Source: UBA952 sp044361535 (GTDB lineage: Bacteria > Bacteroidota > Bacteroidia > Flavobacteriales_D > Crocinitomicaceae). From it: a DNA stretch of 64,000 nucleotides. Both the position numbers and the translations under genes were made by a program. The DNA lies in NCBI GenBank assembly GCA_044361535.1, contig JBIKIQ010000008.1, forward strand, positions 1-64,000. Reading direction: 5' to 3'. The notes beneath the pieces were generated by a model. That model ran no database searches and had not been told where the DNA came from. It saw only the letters and a program-made list of their open reading frames with translations. Each line of letters begins with the position of its first letter. Position 1 is the stretch's first letter. This document shows positions 34,069 through 44,408 of this stretch, in pieces.

Positions 34069-36301
34069 ATTGCTTAATAAATTTAGTTGCGAAGCCCAAT
34101 TCAGGAATACGGATGAAATACATTCCGCTTGAAAAGTTAGAGATTGAAATATTATCTTTAATTAAATTAGATCTCTTTTGAGCTACTAATTTTCCTGAGC
34201 TGGCGTAAATCATTATTTCAACGTCATGATTATTGAAAGAGGAAGAAATTATTATTTCATTAGTCGCAGGATTAGGATAAATATTGATCTCTGGAAAAGA
34301 GGGAATTGTATTGTTTAAACCAAGATTACTCAATGAGTCATTTTCTAAATAAAACAAACCTCCCAAATCTTGCCCAATAAACAAATCCAAATTTGAATCA
34401 TTATCCAAATCAGCAATAGCACAAGCACTATATCCTCCAATATTTTTTCCTTGATTTAAAAAGTTTGTTGAAATTGTCCTAAATGATGTTCCGTTTTCAA
34501 AATTCCCCGCTATTGAATCGTAAAAATAGATTGGTCCTTCTAATGAACCAACTAATAAATAAGTAGTATCAAGTTGGTTGAAAAAGAAAGGAACGGAAAA
34601 ACCATCTGGAGAAATATTTGTCGATACATCAACATTGCCTAGATTTGAATTTATTAATTTAAATGTTGGAGCTGATGTTGTCCCAATATTTTCATAATAA
34701 ACCAATTCACCTGTTTTTTTACCCAAAATCAAATCGAGTTTACCATCTTTATTTAAGTCAAATAATTGTGGTGAGGCATACTGACCGACAGTGATTATTT
34801 GTCCCAAATTATCTTGATAATTCATTACTGGAGAGGAAAAGGTTGGTGTAGTCCCTGTGGATGTATTTTGTAAATAACAAATAGTACCATTTTCTAAACC
34901 CATTATAATGTCTTTTTTTCCATCGTTGTTCAAATCACCAAAAGTTGGTACCATTCTTAGTCCTAATCCTGATTGTGATAAATTACTAAAATCGTTGTCA
35001 ATAAAAGTGTAAATTGGATTTGTACTCGTTCCCGTGTTTTTATAAAAGGCAATTTTGCTTTCTTTTGACAAGGTTGGTTTGTAAGAATAAAAATTGGCAA
35101 CAAATAAATCAATTAAGCCATCGTTATCAATATCTGTCAAGACAGGAATGGATCCCGTTCCATGTTCAATCATGTCTTCCTGTAAGAAAGCTTTGGTTTC
35201 AAAAACAAAATTTGGGGTCGAGTTGGTTGCTGTATTTTTATACTTCAATACGCTAGTTTCATTTTCTGATACATTTTTTGCATTTGGTGAAACTAACAAG
35301 TCTTTTTTTCCATCAAAATCAACATCTACCCAAAATGAAGCAGGAAATAACTGCATTGAAATAGGGGTAGAATTTGCAGGGAAATTTGGATTCACACTTA
35401 TCATCAAAGAGTTAGAGTTTACCGTTGAACCCCCATTGGTTAAAAAGTTTATTGACGGATAGGCAACATCACCCAAAAGCAAGTCTTTGACACCATTTCC
35501 ATCCATATCAATTGCTAAGACAGTTGAACCTGCATGTGCTTTTTCTAAATCATTTGGTTTTAATTGTGGATTGGGAACATTTCCTGCTTGACAAGGAGCC
35601 GTTTGGTCATTTAAAAAAACGCTATTTGAATTGACGTCTTCTCGAAAACCACCCCAGCATTCATTTTTAAGTTCATATAATAATGAATCTGAATGCCCAT
35701 AGGTTTCTTGACTCAGGTTTTTGTGATATTGAAGATATTCACCACTGATGTGATAGGTCAAAATATCAATATCCCCATCCAAATCAACATCAACAATGGC
35801 AGGTATATCTGCAGAGCTGACATATAAGTTTAGCAAGGTTCCCCAATTGTCAGAATACAATAGATTCTTGGCAAGCGTCCACTGCAATCCTATCGAACCA
35901 CTTCCTGTATTCTTAAAAACCTTTATTCCACCAATTCCATAAGAAAAAAGATCATTTTTTCCATCTTGGTTATAGTCTACTGCTGCTAAACGATAACGTA
36001 AATCTGTTGGAAAAAGTGATTGCCCTTCTGGTTTGAATACATAAAAACGAGTTCCATTGAACAATTGATTTTCAAAAAGTCGAACCTGATCATTACTTCT
36101 ATCAAAAACCAATAAATCCATATCACCGTCGTAATCAAAATCGATTTCTGAAAACTGGCTGTTATTCAGTCCTCCTGCCCATGCTAATGAAAGAGGATTC
36201 CCATTTTTAATAACTTGAATACTATCTGAATAATTAAATGAAAATTGTCCAAATGCTAAATTGAATGCTACTAAAACAAAAAGAGTAAGAAAATTTCGCA
36301 T
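34067..36301 (-). CDS. Secreted FG-GAP/VCBS-repeat protein with T9SS sorting domain
   Basis: Likely cell-surface or extracellular beta-propeller of 744 residues. A signal peptide (LTLFVLVAFNLAFGQ) is followed by many calcium-loop repeats of the type DxDxDGxxDL, such as DYDGDMDLLVFD, DLDGDIDILTY, DIDNDGLIDLFVAN and DLNKDGKLDLILG. The last 75 residues form a type A sorting domain (INIYPNPATNEIIIS, GMYFIRI). The repeats suggest an integrin-alpha-like fold binding calcium; partners unknown. Divergent from the SGNH gene by 37 bp. Confidence 0.88.
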   Translation of the reverse strand: MRNFLTLFVLVAFNLAFGQFSFNYSDSIQVIKNGNPLSLAWAGGLNNSQFSEIDFDYDGDMDLLVFDRSNDQVRLFENQLFNGTRFYVFKPEGQSLFPTDLRYRLAAVDYNQDGKNDLFSYGIGGIKVFKNTGSGSIGLQWTLAKNLLYSDNWGTLLNLYVSSADIPAIVDVDLDGDIDILTYHISGEYLQYHKNLSQETYGHSDSLLYELKNECWGGFREDVNSNSVFLNDQTAPCQAGNVPNPQLKPNDLEKAHAGSTVLAIDMDGNGVKDLLLGDVAYPSINFLTNGGSTVNSNSLMISVNPNFPANSTPISMQLFPASFWVDVDFDGKKDLLVSPNAKNVSENETSVLKYKNTATNSTPNFVFETKAFLQEDMIEHGTGSIPVLTDIDNDGLIDLFVANFYSYKPTLSKESKIAFYKNTGTSTNPIYTFIDNDFSNLSQSGLGLRMVPTFGDLNNDGKKDIIMGLENGTICYLQNTSTGTTPTFSSPVMNYQDNLGQIITVGQYASPQLFDLNKDGKLDLILGKKTGELVYYENIGTTSAPTFKLINSNLGNVDVSTNISPDGFSVPFFFNQLDTTYLLVGSLEGPIYFYDSIAGNFENGTSFRTISTNFLNQGKNIGGYSACAIADLDNDSNLDLFIGQDLGGLFYLENDSLSNLGLNNTIPSFPEINIYPNPATNEIIISSSFNNHDVEIMIYASSGKLVAQKRSNLIKDNISISNFSSGMYFIRIPELGFATKFIKQ

Positions 36302-36338
36302 AGTTAAAAATCTCCGTTAAATTTACGACAAAAACATC

Positions 36339-37601
36339 GTGAAAACAATTTTAGTTAGTTTCGTTATATTGTGCTCTTCACTACTTTTGGGGCAAGATAG
36401 TCTTTCCGTATTGTTTATAGGTAACAGTTACATTTATACCAATGATTTACCGACAGTTTTCAAAAACCTGACTCAATCTCAAGGCGATATTGCTACTGTT
36501 GATTCAAAAACCAATGGTGGATTTACCTTTCAGAGTCATGTTAATGATCCAGTTACCTTTCAAAAGATTAATGCCAAACCGTGGGATTTTGTTATTCTTC
36601 AAGGTCAAAGCCAAGAGCCGAGTTTTCCCTATGGTCAAGTAAATTCTTCGACTTTGCCAAATGCAGTTAGGTTGGCTGATTCAGTTTATGCAAATGCACC
36701 TTGTACTCAGGTTCACTATTTTATGACTTGGGGTAGGCAAGCAGGTGATCCACAATGGGATTCGATAAATACATTTAATAAAATGAATAAAAGACTGCGA
36801 GATGCTTATTTGCGCATTGCAGACTCATCGCATGCAAGTGTAAGTCCTTCTGGTCCAGCATGGAAATATGTTATTGATAACCATCCTTCTATTAATTTAT
36901 TTTCACCAGATGGATCTCACCCAAGCTTTGCGGGAACGTATCTGTCAGCCTGTGTTTTTTACAGTTCCATTTATCAGAAAAGTCCTGTTGGAGCACCTTA
37001 CATCGGAAGTTTGGATGCGGCAACTGCATCAATTCTGCAATCTGCAGCAGCCTTGACGGTTTTGGATAGTATTCCCACCTGGAAACTAACGCATTTTGAT
37101 TCATTAGTAGATGTAGATTTTACCTATAATTCTATTGTAGGAACGAATGAATTTCAATTTACACCGATTACAAATTACTATACACAGGACGTAATTTGGT
37201 ATTTTGGTGATGATACCTTTTCAAATGAACAAAACCCAACGCATAATTATATGTTTGAAGGGAGCTACGTAGTTGAATTAATTGGTTCAAGCGTTTGTGG
37301 TTCAGATACAGCGGTTCAGATTTTGACAATAGGAACAGCATCAATAAGTGATTCTAAAATTGAGGATTTTCAAGTAGCTTTGTTAAATTCTGGGTCGCTC
37401 GAAATTTCTTCTCTTCCTTTAAACTTTGATAGGGAATCCATTCAAATTACCACAATTGACGGAAAATCAATTCCTTTTTCAATCCATTCAATCAATACAA
37501 CTAAGGTAGAGATAGAGTTTAATTACAGTGGATTATTTTTTATTTCTTTTAAAAATAATGGGAAAGAAGTTTCGTATAAACTGTTGAATAAACCTTTTTA
37601 A
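36339..37601 (+). CDS. Secreted SGNH-type hydrolase with PKD domain
   Basis: The 420-residue exported protein (signal peptide LVSFVILCSSLLLGQ, GTG start) has an N-terminal SGNH-hydrolase-like domain resembling DUF4886. It opens LFIGNSYIYTND, where GNS stands for the usual GDS serine block, and ends with the catalytic Asp/His motif DGSHPSFAGTYLSA near residue 195. A PKD-like domain follows (about 260-330, WYFGDDTFSNEQNPTHNY), then a T9SS-like tail. Likely an esterase or deacetylase on glycans, substrate unknown. The porin-like gene follows by 6 bp. Confidence 0.78.
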   Translation: MKTILVSFVILCSSLLLGQDSLSVLFIGNSYIYTNDLPTVFKNLTQSQGDIATVDSKTNGGFTFQSHVNDPVTFQKINAKPWDFVILQGQSQEPSFPYGQVNSSTLPNAVRLADSVYANAPCTQVHYFMTWGRQAGDPQWDSINTFNKMNKRLRDAYLRIADSSHASVSPSGPAWKYVIDNHPSINLFSPDGSHPSFAGTYLSACVFYSSIYQKSPVGAPYIGSLDAATASILQSAAALTVLDSIPTWKLTHFDSLVDVDFTYNSIVGTNEFQFTPITNYYTQDVIWYFGDDTFSNEQNPTHNYMFEGSYVVELIGSSVCGSDTAVQILTIGTASISDSKIEDFQVALLNSGSLEISSLPLNFDRESIQITTIDGKSIPFSIHSINTTKVEIEFNYSGLFFISFKNNGKEVSYKLLNKPF

Positions 37602-37607
37602 TAGTAA

Positions 37608-38669
37608 ATGAGAAAGCTAATAGTTCTTGCTATTTTATTTTCTTTTAAAGGAATTAGTCAAACATCTAAGCTTGATTCAGTATTTCAAATTCATGGTGGT
37701 ATAGATTATTACGTTGGTGTGCAGTTAAATGATATCAAACAAGAAATTATACCCATTTATGTTTCTCATAATCAATTGAACAGTGGTGCTGTAAATTTAG
37801 GATTGATAGAAATGAGTTATCAACCGACAAAGAATACGAGAATTCAATTCAGTCCTGGATTTGGTTCATATATGACTGCTAATTATTCTGCTGAAAACAA
37901 GAATTTACGATGGATATACGAAGGGTATGTTGGATTTAAGACGTCAAAAAAAAGAACTGATTGGTTGGATATAGGTGTATTTTCGTCTCCTTATACCTAT
38001 GAATTCGCTAAGAGCTGGGAGCAGCCCATGTACACGCGAAGTATTGCTCCTGAATTTGTCCCGTATTATCTTTTGGGAATTAGATATAAAAGAAAAATTA
38101 ATGAAAAATTAAGTCTAACAACTTTTCTTTTAAACGGCTGGCAGCGTTTAGAAATTCAGCGAAAACTGCCTTCGTTGGGTACCCAACTGGAATATACGAA
38201 AGGTAAAAATTACCTAAGTTGGACAACCTATCAAGGAACAGAAAAATCAGAAGCTAAACCTGACTTTGGTTACCGCGCCTTTACCGAAACAAGTTGGATT
38301 CATACATTACCAAGAGTAAAGTTCTTTTCTTGTTTGTACGCTGGGGTGCAATACATAGCATCGAAACCCTTTTTTTGGGGACAAGCAAATGTAGCTATGG
38401 AGTATAAGATACGCAAGGATTTCTTTATGAATGCTAGGATTGAACATTTTTTAGATCCGTCAAATATCCAAATTGCCCAAAATAATAAACCAGGTTTTAA
38501 TTGTTCAGGATTTAGTTTAGGTATTCAGTGGTGGCTTACAAATCAATTATCCATTAGAATGGAAACGAAGCTACTTCGAGATAATATATTTTCAGGCTAT
38601 TTTTCAAAAGGATCTAACTTTCAGCAATTGCTACCATTAGGATTTGCAGGTCTAAATCTACGGTTCTAG
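37608..38669 (+). CDS. Outer-membrane beta-barrel porin-like protein (BBP2 type)
   Basis: The 353-residue protein has a signal peptide (LIVLAILFSFKGISQ) and alternating amphipathic strands throughout, ending in Phe as barrel proteins do (FAGLNLRF). WLDIGVFSSPYTYEFAKSWEQPMYTRS is typical of the putative porin-2 family. Solute unknown. Probably cotranscribed with the SGNH hydrolase; its 3' end overlaps tatD on the other strand by 12 bp. Confidence 0.75.
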   Translation: MRKLIVLAILFSFKGISQTSKLDSVFQIHGGIDYYVGVQLNDIKQEIIPIYVSHNQLNSGAVNLGLIEMSYQPTKNTRIQFSPGFGSYMTANYSAENKNLRWIYEGYVGFKTSKKRTDWLDIGVFSSPYTYEFAKSWEQPMYTRSIAPEFVPYYLLGIRYKRKINEKLSLTTFLLNGWQRLEIQRKLPSLGTQLEYTKGKNYLSWTTYQGTEKSEAKPDFGYRAFTETSWIHTLPRVKFFSCLYAGVQYIASKPFFWGQANVAMEYKIRKDFFMNARIEHFLDPSNIQIAQNNKPGFNCSGFSLGIQWWLTNQLSIRMETKLLRDNIFSGYFSKGSNFQQLLPLGFAGLNLRF

Positions 38670-39434
38670 CTTAAAAATACTTTTCGCGTTTGAGGTTGTA
38701 GTTTTGGCTATTTCTTCTATGCTAATTTCAAGTATACTCGCTAATTTTTCTGCAACATGTATTAAATAACTTGGTTCATTTCTTTTACCACGATAAGGAG
38801 TGGGGGGTAGGTAAGGAGAGTCAGTTTCTAAAACAATTTTTGAAAGTGGTATATTTTTTACAACATCAGGCAAAGTGGAGTTTTTATAAGTAATAACTCC
38901 GCCTATTCCAAAGGAAAAATTCTCGTATGAAAGTATTTTTTGAACCTCAATTTCGCCTCCGGTGAAGCAATGAAAAACACCACTCAGCTCTGGGCATATT
39001 TTTCTATCGAGAATTTCAAATATTTCTGCAAAACTCTCCCTAGCATGAATAACTATAGGAAGTTTTCGTTCGATAGCCCAATCAATCTGAATAGAAAAAG
39101 CCTTTTTTTGTTCCTCTATAAATGTTTTATCCCAATAGAGATCTATTCCAATCTCACCTATTGCGATAACAGGACTTTGTTCGATTTTCTTTTCGATGAT
39201 CAATAATTGCGTTTCCCAATCTTCTTTAACATAACTGGGATGGAGTCCCAACATTGGATAAAAAAAAGAGGGGTATTCTTTGCATAAATTGAACATAGGT
39301 TCAATACTGGTAAAATCAATATTTGGTAAAAGTATTTTAACCAAGTGGTTGTTTTTTGCACGTTGAATTCCTTCAATTTGATCGGTTTGAAATTCTTCTG
39401 CGTAATAATGTGCGTGAGTATCTATAAATTCCAT
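38658..39434 (-). CDS. tatD: TatD-family metal-dependent hydrolase
   Basis: Cytosolic TIM-barrel nuclease/hydrolase of 258 residues. Metal-binding motifs: DTHAHYY, GEIGIDLYW, VIHARES, FHCFTGG and LETDSPYL. Family members act as DNA exonucleases or deacylases. I use ATG 39434, which overlaps the upstream stop as TGATG; the codon before it is TTG. Confidence 0.92.
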   Translation of the reverse strand: MEFIDTHAHYYAEEFQTDQIEGIQRAKNNHLVKILLPNIDFTSIEPMFNLCKEYPSFFYPMLGLHPSYVKEDWETQLLIIEKKIEQSPVIAIGEIGIDLYWDKTFIEEQKKAFSIQIDWAIERKLPIVIHARESFAEIFEILDRKICPELSGVFHCFTGGEIEVQKILSYENFSFGIGGVITYKNSTLPDVVKNIPLSKIVLETDSPYLPPTPYRGKRNEPSYLIHVAEKLASILEISIEEIAKTTTSNAKSIFKLEP

Positions 39435-40156
39435 CAAAATAGAGAAATGCTAAAACCAAGTTGAAACCAATTCAATTTTGGACTTTCAACATGCTTAAAA
39501 AGTGGATTTAAATTATAAGAGGCATAGATTGAGTAGTTTCTAATTCCAATTCTAGTATGAATGGAATACGTCAGAAGTTCTGCTGCTTTTTTCAATGAAG
39601 TTTTATAATTCCGATCGTTATCGTCATAAAAATAGTTTTCTTTTAATCTTATTTGATATCCTACCCTTCCTCCAATATGAATTTTATAGTGGCTCCAACC
39701 TTTTGTTTTGAATCTTAATTCAATAGGAACATTGAAATTCAAACCATTTAAACTGTTTTTTTGATAGTCATACGATTCAGAAGGAAAACAAGCAATTAAA
39801 TTATCATTTCCCAATACAAGGTTGTAATTTAAATTAATTTTTGTCGTTGAAAGACCTATTCCTGTGCCAATCGAAATCGTATTCTTTTTGTTTAAGGCAA
39901 ATTCATTCATGAAATTCGATGAAAAACCAAGGTTTATAGAAGAGTTATTGGAAACATTGTAAGCTGAATGTGCGCCTGAATAATAGATGTCAAAAATTAA
40001 TCGATCGTATTTTCTTGGTTTTGGTTTGTTTGAAGTTTTCCAAGTAAGGTAGTAAAAAAGTCCCGGTCTGCTATTAGATTCTATTTCAGTATCAAATTCT
40101 TTTTGACCGAAACTTATCAATGGAAGAACTAATAAAATAAAAAATAAATGTTTCAC
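39434..40156 (-). CDS. Hypothetical outer-membrane beta-barrel protein
   Basis: The start is GTG 40156, overlapping the galE stop as GTGA. It gives a 240-residue product with a clean signal peptide (HLFFILLVLPLISFGQ); the upstream ATG would add 12 basic residues inside galE. The mature protein is alternately hydrophobic and polar, with a final Phe, as in PorT-like eight-stranded barrels. It overlaps tatD by one base, so galE, this gene and tatD form an operon. Confidence 0.65.
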   Translation of the reverse strand: MKHLFFILLVLPLISFGQKEFDTEIESNSRPGLFYYLTWKTSNKPKPRKYDRLIFDIYYSGAHSAYNVSNNSSINLGFSSNFMNEFALNKKNTISIGTGIGLSTTKINLNYNLVLGNDNLIACFPSESYDYQKNSLNGLNFNVPIELRFKTKGWSHYKIHIGGRVGYQIRLKENYFYDDNDRNYKTSLKKAAELLTYSIHTRIGIRNYSIYASYNLNPLFKHVESPKLNWFQLGFSISLF

Positions 40157-41178
40157 AAGTTTAATTTTTTTAAGGAGTTTTCCCAATTCCAAGCATCTTG
40201 TATTGCATCGTCAACCGTTAATTCTGCTCTCCAATTTAAAAGTTCCATTGATTTACGCACATTTGCAAATATTTCAACAACATCGCCAGCACGACGTTTT
40301 CCAAACTCCCAATTCAACTTTTGGTTACTAATTTCTTCAAACTTTTCTATGATTTCTAAAACACTCGTTCCTTTTCCCGTACCAATATTGATGGCCTCAT
40401 TTAATCCTTTTTCATGATTATCCAGAAAAGAGATTGCTTTAACGTGGGCTTTTGCCAGATCAACTACATGAATGTAATCACGAATACATGTACCATCAGG
40501 GGTAGGGTAGTCTTTTCCAAAAACCATTAATTTTTCGTGTTTTCCAATGGCTGTTTGCGTCACAAAAGGCAGGAGATTATTCGGTTTACCATTCGGAAGT
40601 TCCCCTATACTTCCTGAAGGATGAGCACCTACGGGATTAAAATAGCGAAGACAAGCCGTTTTTAAATGAGGATTCGCAACAAATGTATCTTCAATTATTT
40701 TTTCTGATATTAATTTGGAATTTCCATATGGAGAACTTGGTTTCGCTTTTTGTGAACTTTCAGAAACTTCCTTGATTCCATCAGGTTCTCCGTATACCGT
40801 GCAGGAGGATGAAAAGACAAGTTGATTTACAGAGTAATCCAACATACATTCAAGAATATTTGTCAGACTAACTAAATTATTTGTATAATATTTAAGTGGG
40901 AAAGCAACTGATTCACCTACCGCCTTATACGCTGCAAAATGAATGATTCCAGCTATTTTGTTTTCCTGAAAAACAACTTTTAATGCTTCTTTATTGCAAA
41001 TGTCAATTTCATAAATCACTTGTTTTTGGTTCGTTATTTTTTCAATACCTTCTATAATTGAGGGGTTAGAATTTCTAAAATCATCAACAATTATAGGGGT
41101 GTATCCGTTACTAATTAATTCTACAACCGTGTGAGAACCAATGTAGCCAGCGCCTCCCGTAACAAGTATGTTTTTCAT
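40153..41178 (-). CDS. galE: UDP-glucose 4-epimerase
   Basis: Interconverts UDP-glucose and UDP-galactose with tightly bound NAD+. The 341-residue protein has the N-terminal TGGAGYIGSH, the catalytic Tyr/Lys of SPYGNSK, Ser/Thr in FSSSCTVYG, and the substrate-loop region NLLPFVTQTAIGK. Length is normal. First gene of a coupled operon with a barrel protein and tatD. Confidence 0.96.
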   Translation of the reverse strand: MKNILVTGGAGYIGSHTVVELISNGYTPIIVDDFRNSNPSIIEGIEKITNQKQVIYEIDICNKEALKVVFQENKIAGIIHFAAYKAVGESVAFPLKYYTNNLVSLTNILECMLDYSVNQLVFSSSCTVYGEPDGIKEVSESSQKAKPSSPYGNSKLISEKIIEDTFVANPHLKTACLRYFNPVGAHPSGSIGELPNGKPNNLLPFVTQTAIGKHEKLMVFGKDYPTPDGTCIRDYIHVVDLAKAHVKAISFLDNHEKGLNEAINIGTGKGTSVLEIIEKFEEISNQKLNWEFGKRRAGDVVEIFANVRKSMELLNWRAELTVDDAIQDAWNWENSLKKLNL

Positions 41179-41270
41179 GAAAAATTGATTATCTACATCA
41201 AAATTAACTTAATTCTAGTTTTATGCATTCGTAAAATTGAATTTAGCAAAAAAAAGCTAATTTTACCCAA

Positions 41271-41405
41271 ATGTATAAGTTCAATTTTAAAGATAAGGCA
41301 CCTCAAAAAATAAGTAAATGGCAATTGATAAAGTTTGTGTTTTATACCCTCGTATTACTTGTGCTTATTTTATTGATAATAAATAAATTAAGCCAGTTTA
41401 ATTAA
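41271..41405 (+). CDS. Small single-pass membrane protein, 44 residues
   Basis: The frame from ATG 41271 encodes MYKFNFKDKAPQKISK followed by a hydrophobic helix (VFYTLVLLVLILLII) and a short polar tail. The composition is that of a real membrane peptide. It is preceded by a TTAGC-A8-GCTAA hairpin (41243-41260) and overlaps the 3' end of the convergent LytTR gene by 4 bp. Function unknown; it could be a chance frame. Confidence 0.5.
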   Translation: MYKFNFKDKAPQKISKWQLIKFVFYTLVLLVLILLIINKLSQFN

Positions 41406-42145
41406 AGGTTTTCTAGCAATTGAAAAAACATTTCTTTTTTTGCTTGTGATAAGGGCACAGAAGCACCATCTTTCATGATCACAGAACCTCCATCAAATTT
41501 ATCATAGCGCTCAACATAATTAATATTTATCAAATGTGATTGCTGAATTCTGAAAAAGTTATGACCTGCAAGTAATGTCTCAAAATCTTTTAAAGTCTTG
41601 GACACAAGTATTTTTTTTCCATTTGATAAAAAGAAAAAAGTATAATTTTTATCAGCTTCACAACGAATAATGTCATCAAGTTCAACAACGAAAACACTTT
41701 CCTGAGTCTTGAGAACTAATTTTCTTTTTTGATGGGGAACTAAATTATGATTTAAAGCATCAAATTGAATTTCGTCTTTTTTTGAATTGATTGATTGTAT
41801 TGCATTTTCAATAGCTTGACGAAGTTCTTCCGGATCAACAGGTTTAAGAATGTAATCTAAAGCACTAAATTTTATTGCTTTGATGGCGAATTCTTGGTGA
41901 GCTGTAATAAAGATTACTTCAAAATTTTTGTTTTCAATTCGTTTCAAAACGTCAAATCCCGTTCCATCAGGCATTTGAATGTCAAGTAACACCAAATCAG
42001 GTTTGTTATTTTGAATAGCTTCAATCGCTGTTTCTACATTTTCACCTTGTGCAACGACATCAAGATCTAACCCGAATGAACGAATAAGTTTGGCTATGAA
42101 CTCACGCGTTTTGTTTTCATCATCAATAACTAGAACTTTTATCAT
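41402..42145 (-). CDS. LytTR-family response regulator
   Basis: DNA-binding regulator of 247 residues. The receiver domain (1-120) carries DDENKT, phospho-acceptor Asp in LVLLDIQMPDG and a Lys in YILKPVD. The LytTR domain (about 145-245) contains LNINYVERYDKF-like and VPLSQAKKE motifs that bind direct repeats. Its ATG overlaps the stop of the sensor kinase as ATGA, so the two form a LytS/LytR pair. Confidence 0.93.
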   Translation of the reverse strand: MIKVLVIDDENKTREFIAKLIRSFGLDLDVVAQGENVETAIEAIQNNKPDLVLLDIQMPDGTGFDVLKRIENKNFEVIFITAHQEFAIKAIKFSALDYILKPVDPEELRQAIENAIQSINSKKDEIQFDALNHNLVPHQKRKLVLKTQESVFVVELDDIIRCEADKNYTFFFLSNGKKILVSKTLKDFETLLAGHNFFRIQQSHLININYVERYDKFDGGSVIMKDGASVPLSQAKKEMFFQLLENL

Positions 42146-44364
42146 GCTTCAGTAATTTGGTTTTTAAATTTAAGAGGAATTTCGATATTAATTGTAGTTC
42201 CTGTCTCATTATCTTTATCAAAATCAGAAATTTCTAATTTTCCATTTGTCAAATATTTTCTATTTAAAATAGAAATTCTTTCTTCAGTTATTTGCATAGC
42301 CATACTATGATGTTCCTTACTTTTTTTATTTTGACTTGCTTTTTTACGCCCTATTCCATTATCTGAAATTTCAATGTGTAGCATATTGTCTGCAATGGAA
42401 AATATAATGCGAATAAAACCACCTTCTATCGTATGAAGTTGACCATGCTCAATAGAATTTTCAATAAATGGTTGAGTTATCATTGGCGGGATCATAGTTT
42501 CACCTATTGATAAATCTGAGTCGACAGAAATGTCAAATTCAAATCGATCTTCGAAACGCAATTTTTGAGTAGTTAGGTATTTTTGAAGAATCTCAACTTC
42601 TGTTTCAAGTGAAATAAATTCTTTGGATGAATTTTCTAGGATAAGTCGCATTAATCGTGAAAAATTCACCAGGAATTTCGATGATTTTGTTGGGTCATTG
42701 TCATAAATATAACTTTGTATGACCGTCATGGCATTGAAAATGAAATGTGGATTCATTTGAGATCGCAGAAGAGTCTGAGACATTTCTGTTTCCTTTTGCA
42801 ATTGTAATAATTTGTTTCGATTCCAATAATTTTTTAAAATAAGACCACCTGCAATAAACAATATCAAAATGAAAACAATAATGATCAATTGATACATATT
42901 CCTCAGCTGGGTGTTTTCCAGCTTTGAATTAGTAAGATCTTGCTTTTCTTTGGCTCGTTTGATTGAATCGCTCTGCAAATTAATAGTTTGAAGCTGCTCT
43001 TGTGTTTTGAATGTTTCATTTAATTCAGCAATACTTCGTGCAGACTGAAGCATATTGTTGCTATCAAGATATTGAACGTAAAATGTCAAGTATTTGTAAG
43101 CTTCAGAAACATTGCTTTTTTTAAGATAGAGATCAGATAATACTTTGTAACTTAAATGAATCAAACCTAGTTTGTGTAATTCTTTTTGAGTTTTTATTGA
43201 TCGATTCAAGAAATTCTCGGCTTCTGTATATTTTCCTTGGGCCAGAAGAACCTTTCCAACATGATGATAAACATTTGCTATTTTAAGACGATTACCGTTA
43301 CTTTCATAATTGACAAGTGCCTTATTTAAACGTATTGCGGCTTCTTTGTAATCTCCTAAATCATTGTATAAAATCCCGATAAAATTGTCTACGTCTCCTA
43401 TAGATTCTATATCATTTGATTTTGCAATAAAATATTCAGCTTCCCGAGCTATTTTTTTTGATTCAGAATAATTTTTCTTTCCGTGCTCGACAGCAGCTAA
43501 GTTAATTAGAGCAAGGGCAATTTGGGTATTGTCCTTCAGTAATTTTGCAAAGGAAAGCGATTTCCGGAAATATTTTTCTGCATCATTCCAGTTGTGAATG
43601 TCTAGTTGAGAAATGCCAATTTCACGGTTAAATCTACATAGTTTTTCATTGTTTGAAGTAGTTTCACTTATTTCTAAGGCAAGAATATTTTTAGCAATTC
43701 CAATATCAATTTGATTAAAGTGTTTATAAATCAATGCCTGAGTATTAAAGCATTCAGATAATATTCCAGATTGAACATTGGTTTTTCGTGCAATCGTTAT
43801 ACTTCGATTAGAATAAAAAAGGGCACTGTCTTTTTTGTCTAGATAGGCAAAGTCCAGACTGATATTTCGTAAGATTTCAGCAGAGACATAATTGTTTCTG
43901 ACCTTTTTTGTAAGTGAAAGTGCTTGTTTATGGATAAGAAGTGCTTGGTTAAAATCTTGTTTTTCTCGCTTAAAACTGCCTAAAAGGATTAAATAGTCAA
44001 TTTGGGAAAGCGGCGTTTTAAAAGTTGATGGTTGTAATCCATTTTGACAATTTTGAAAAGAACTAAAATCTTTCGTCTGCAAGTAAAATCGCATTTCTGC
44101 TAACTTCAATAAATTTGATTCTATCCCCGTTTTTTTGCCTAAGGATTGTTTTAGTTCGTTTAATTTCCTTTGTGCTTTCTCTAAATCGGAATTCAAATAA
44201 CATTGAACTAATTCAATGTTTAATTGGAATCTATCGCTTTCTTTTGTCGCTTTAGCAATACTTCGTGTAATTTCAGATTCACTACGAAACTGAGCATTTA
44301 ATTTGTTAAAAACTAAAAGGTTTGAGAAAATAAAGACAACTAATAAAAAAGGGATAGGTTTCAC
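42142..44364 (-). CDS. TPR-repeat sensor histidine kinase, LytS type
   Basis: Inner-membrane kinase of 740 residues. A signal sequence is followed by a periplasmic helical TPR array (about 60-460, for example AEKYFRKSLSFAKLL and EAENFLNRSIKTQ). One membrane helix (about 490-512, IIIVFILILFIAGGLIL) leads to the His_kinase domain with MNPHFIFNAM (phospho-acceptor His). The HATPase follows (PPMITQPFIENSIEHG, LHIEISDNGIGR). The start is GTG. It lies 44 bp after the TonB receptor on the same strand. Confidence 0.9.
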   Translation of the reverse strand: MKPIPFLLVVFIFSNLLVFNKLNAQFRSESEITRSIAKATKESDRFQLNIELVQCYLNSDLEKAQRKLNELKQSLGKKTGIESNLLKLAEMRFYLQTKDFSSFQNCQNGLQPSTFKTPLSQIDYLILLGSFKREKQDFNQALLIHKQALSLTKKVRNNYVSAEILRNISLDFAYLDKKDSALFYSNRSITIARKTNVQSGILSECFNTQALIYKHFNQIDIGIAKNILALEISETTSNNEKLCRFNREIGISQLDIHNWNDAEKYFRKSLSFAKLLKDNTQIALALINLAAVEHGKKNYSESKKIAREAEYFIAKSNDIESIGDVDNFIGILYNDLGDYKEAAIRLNKALVNYESNGNRLKIANVYHHVGKVLLAQGKYTEAENFLNRSIKTQKELHKLGLIHLSYKVLSDLYLKKSNVSEAYKYLTFYVQYLDSNNMLQSARSIAELNETFKTQEQLQTINLQSDSIKRAKEKQDLTNSKLENTQLRNMYQLIIIVFILILFIAGGLILKNYWNRNKLLQLQKETEMSQTLLRSQMNPHFIFNAMTVIQSYIYDNDPTKSSKFLVNFSRLMRLILENSSKEFISLETEVEILQKYLTTQKLRFEDRFEFDISVDSDLSIGETMIPPMITQPFIENSIEHGQLHTIEGGFIRIIFSIADNMLHIEISDNGIGRKKASQNKKSKEHHSMAMQITEERISILNRKYLTNGKLEISDFDKDNETGTTINIEIPLKFKNQITEA

Positions 44365-44408
44365 TAACCCGAAAATACTAAATAGAATTGAATAACAGTT
44401 TTAAATTT

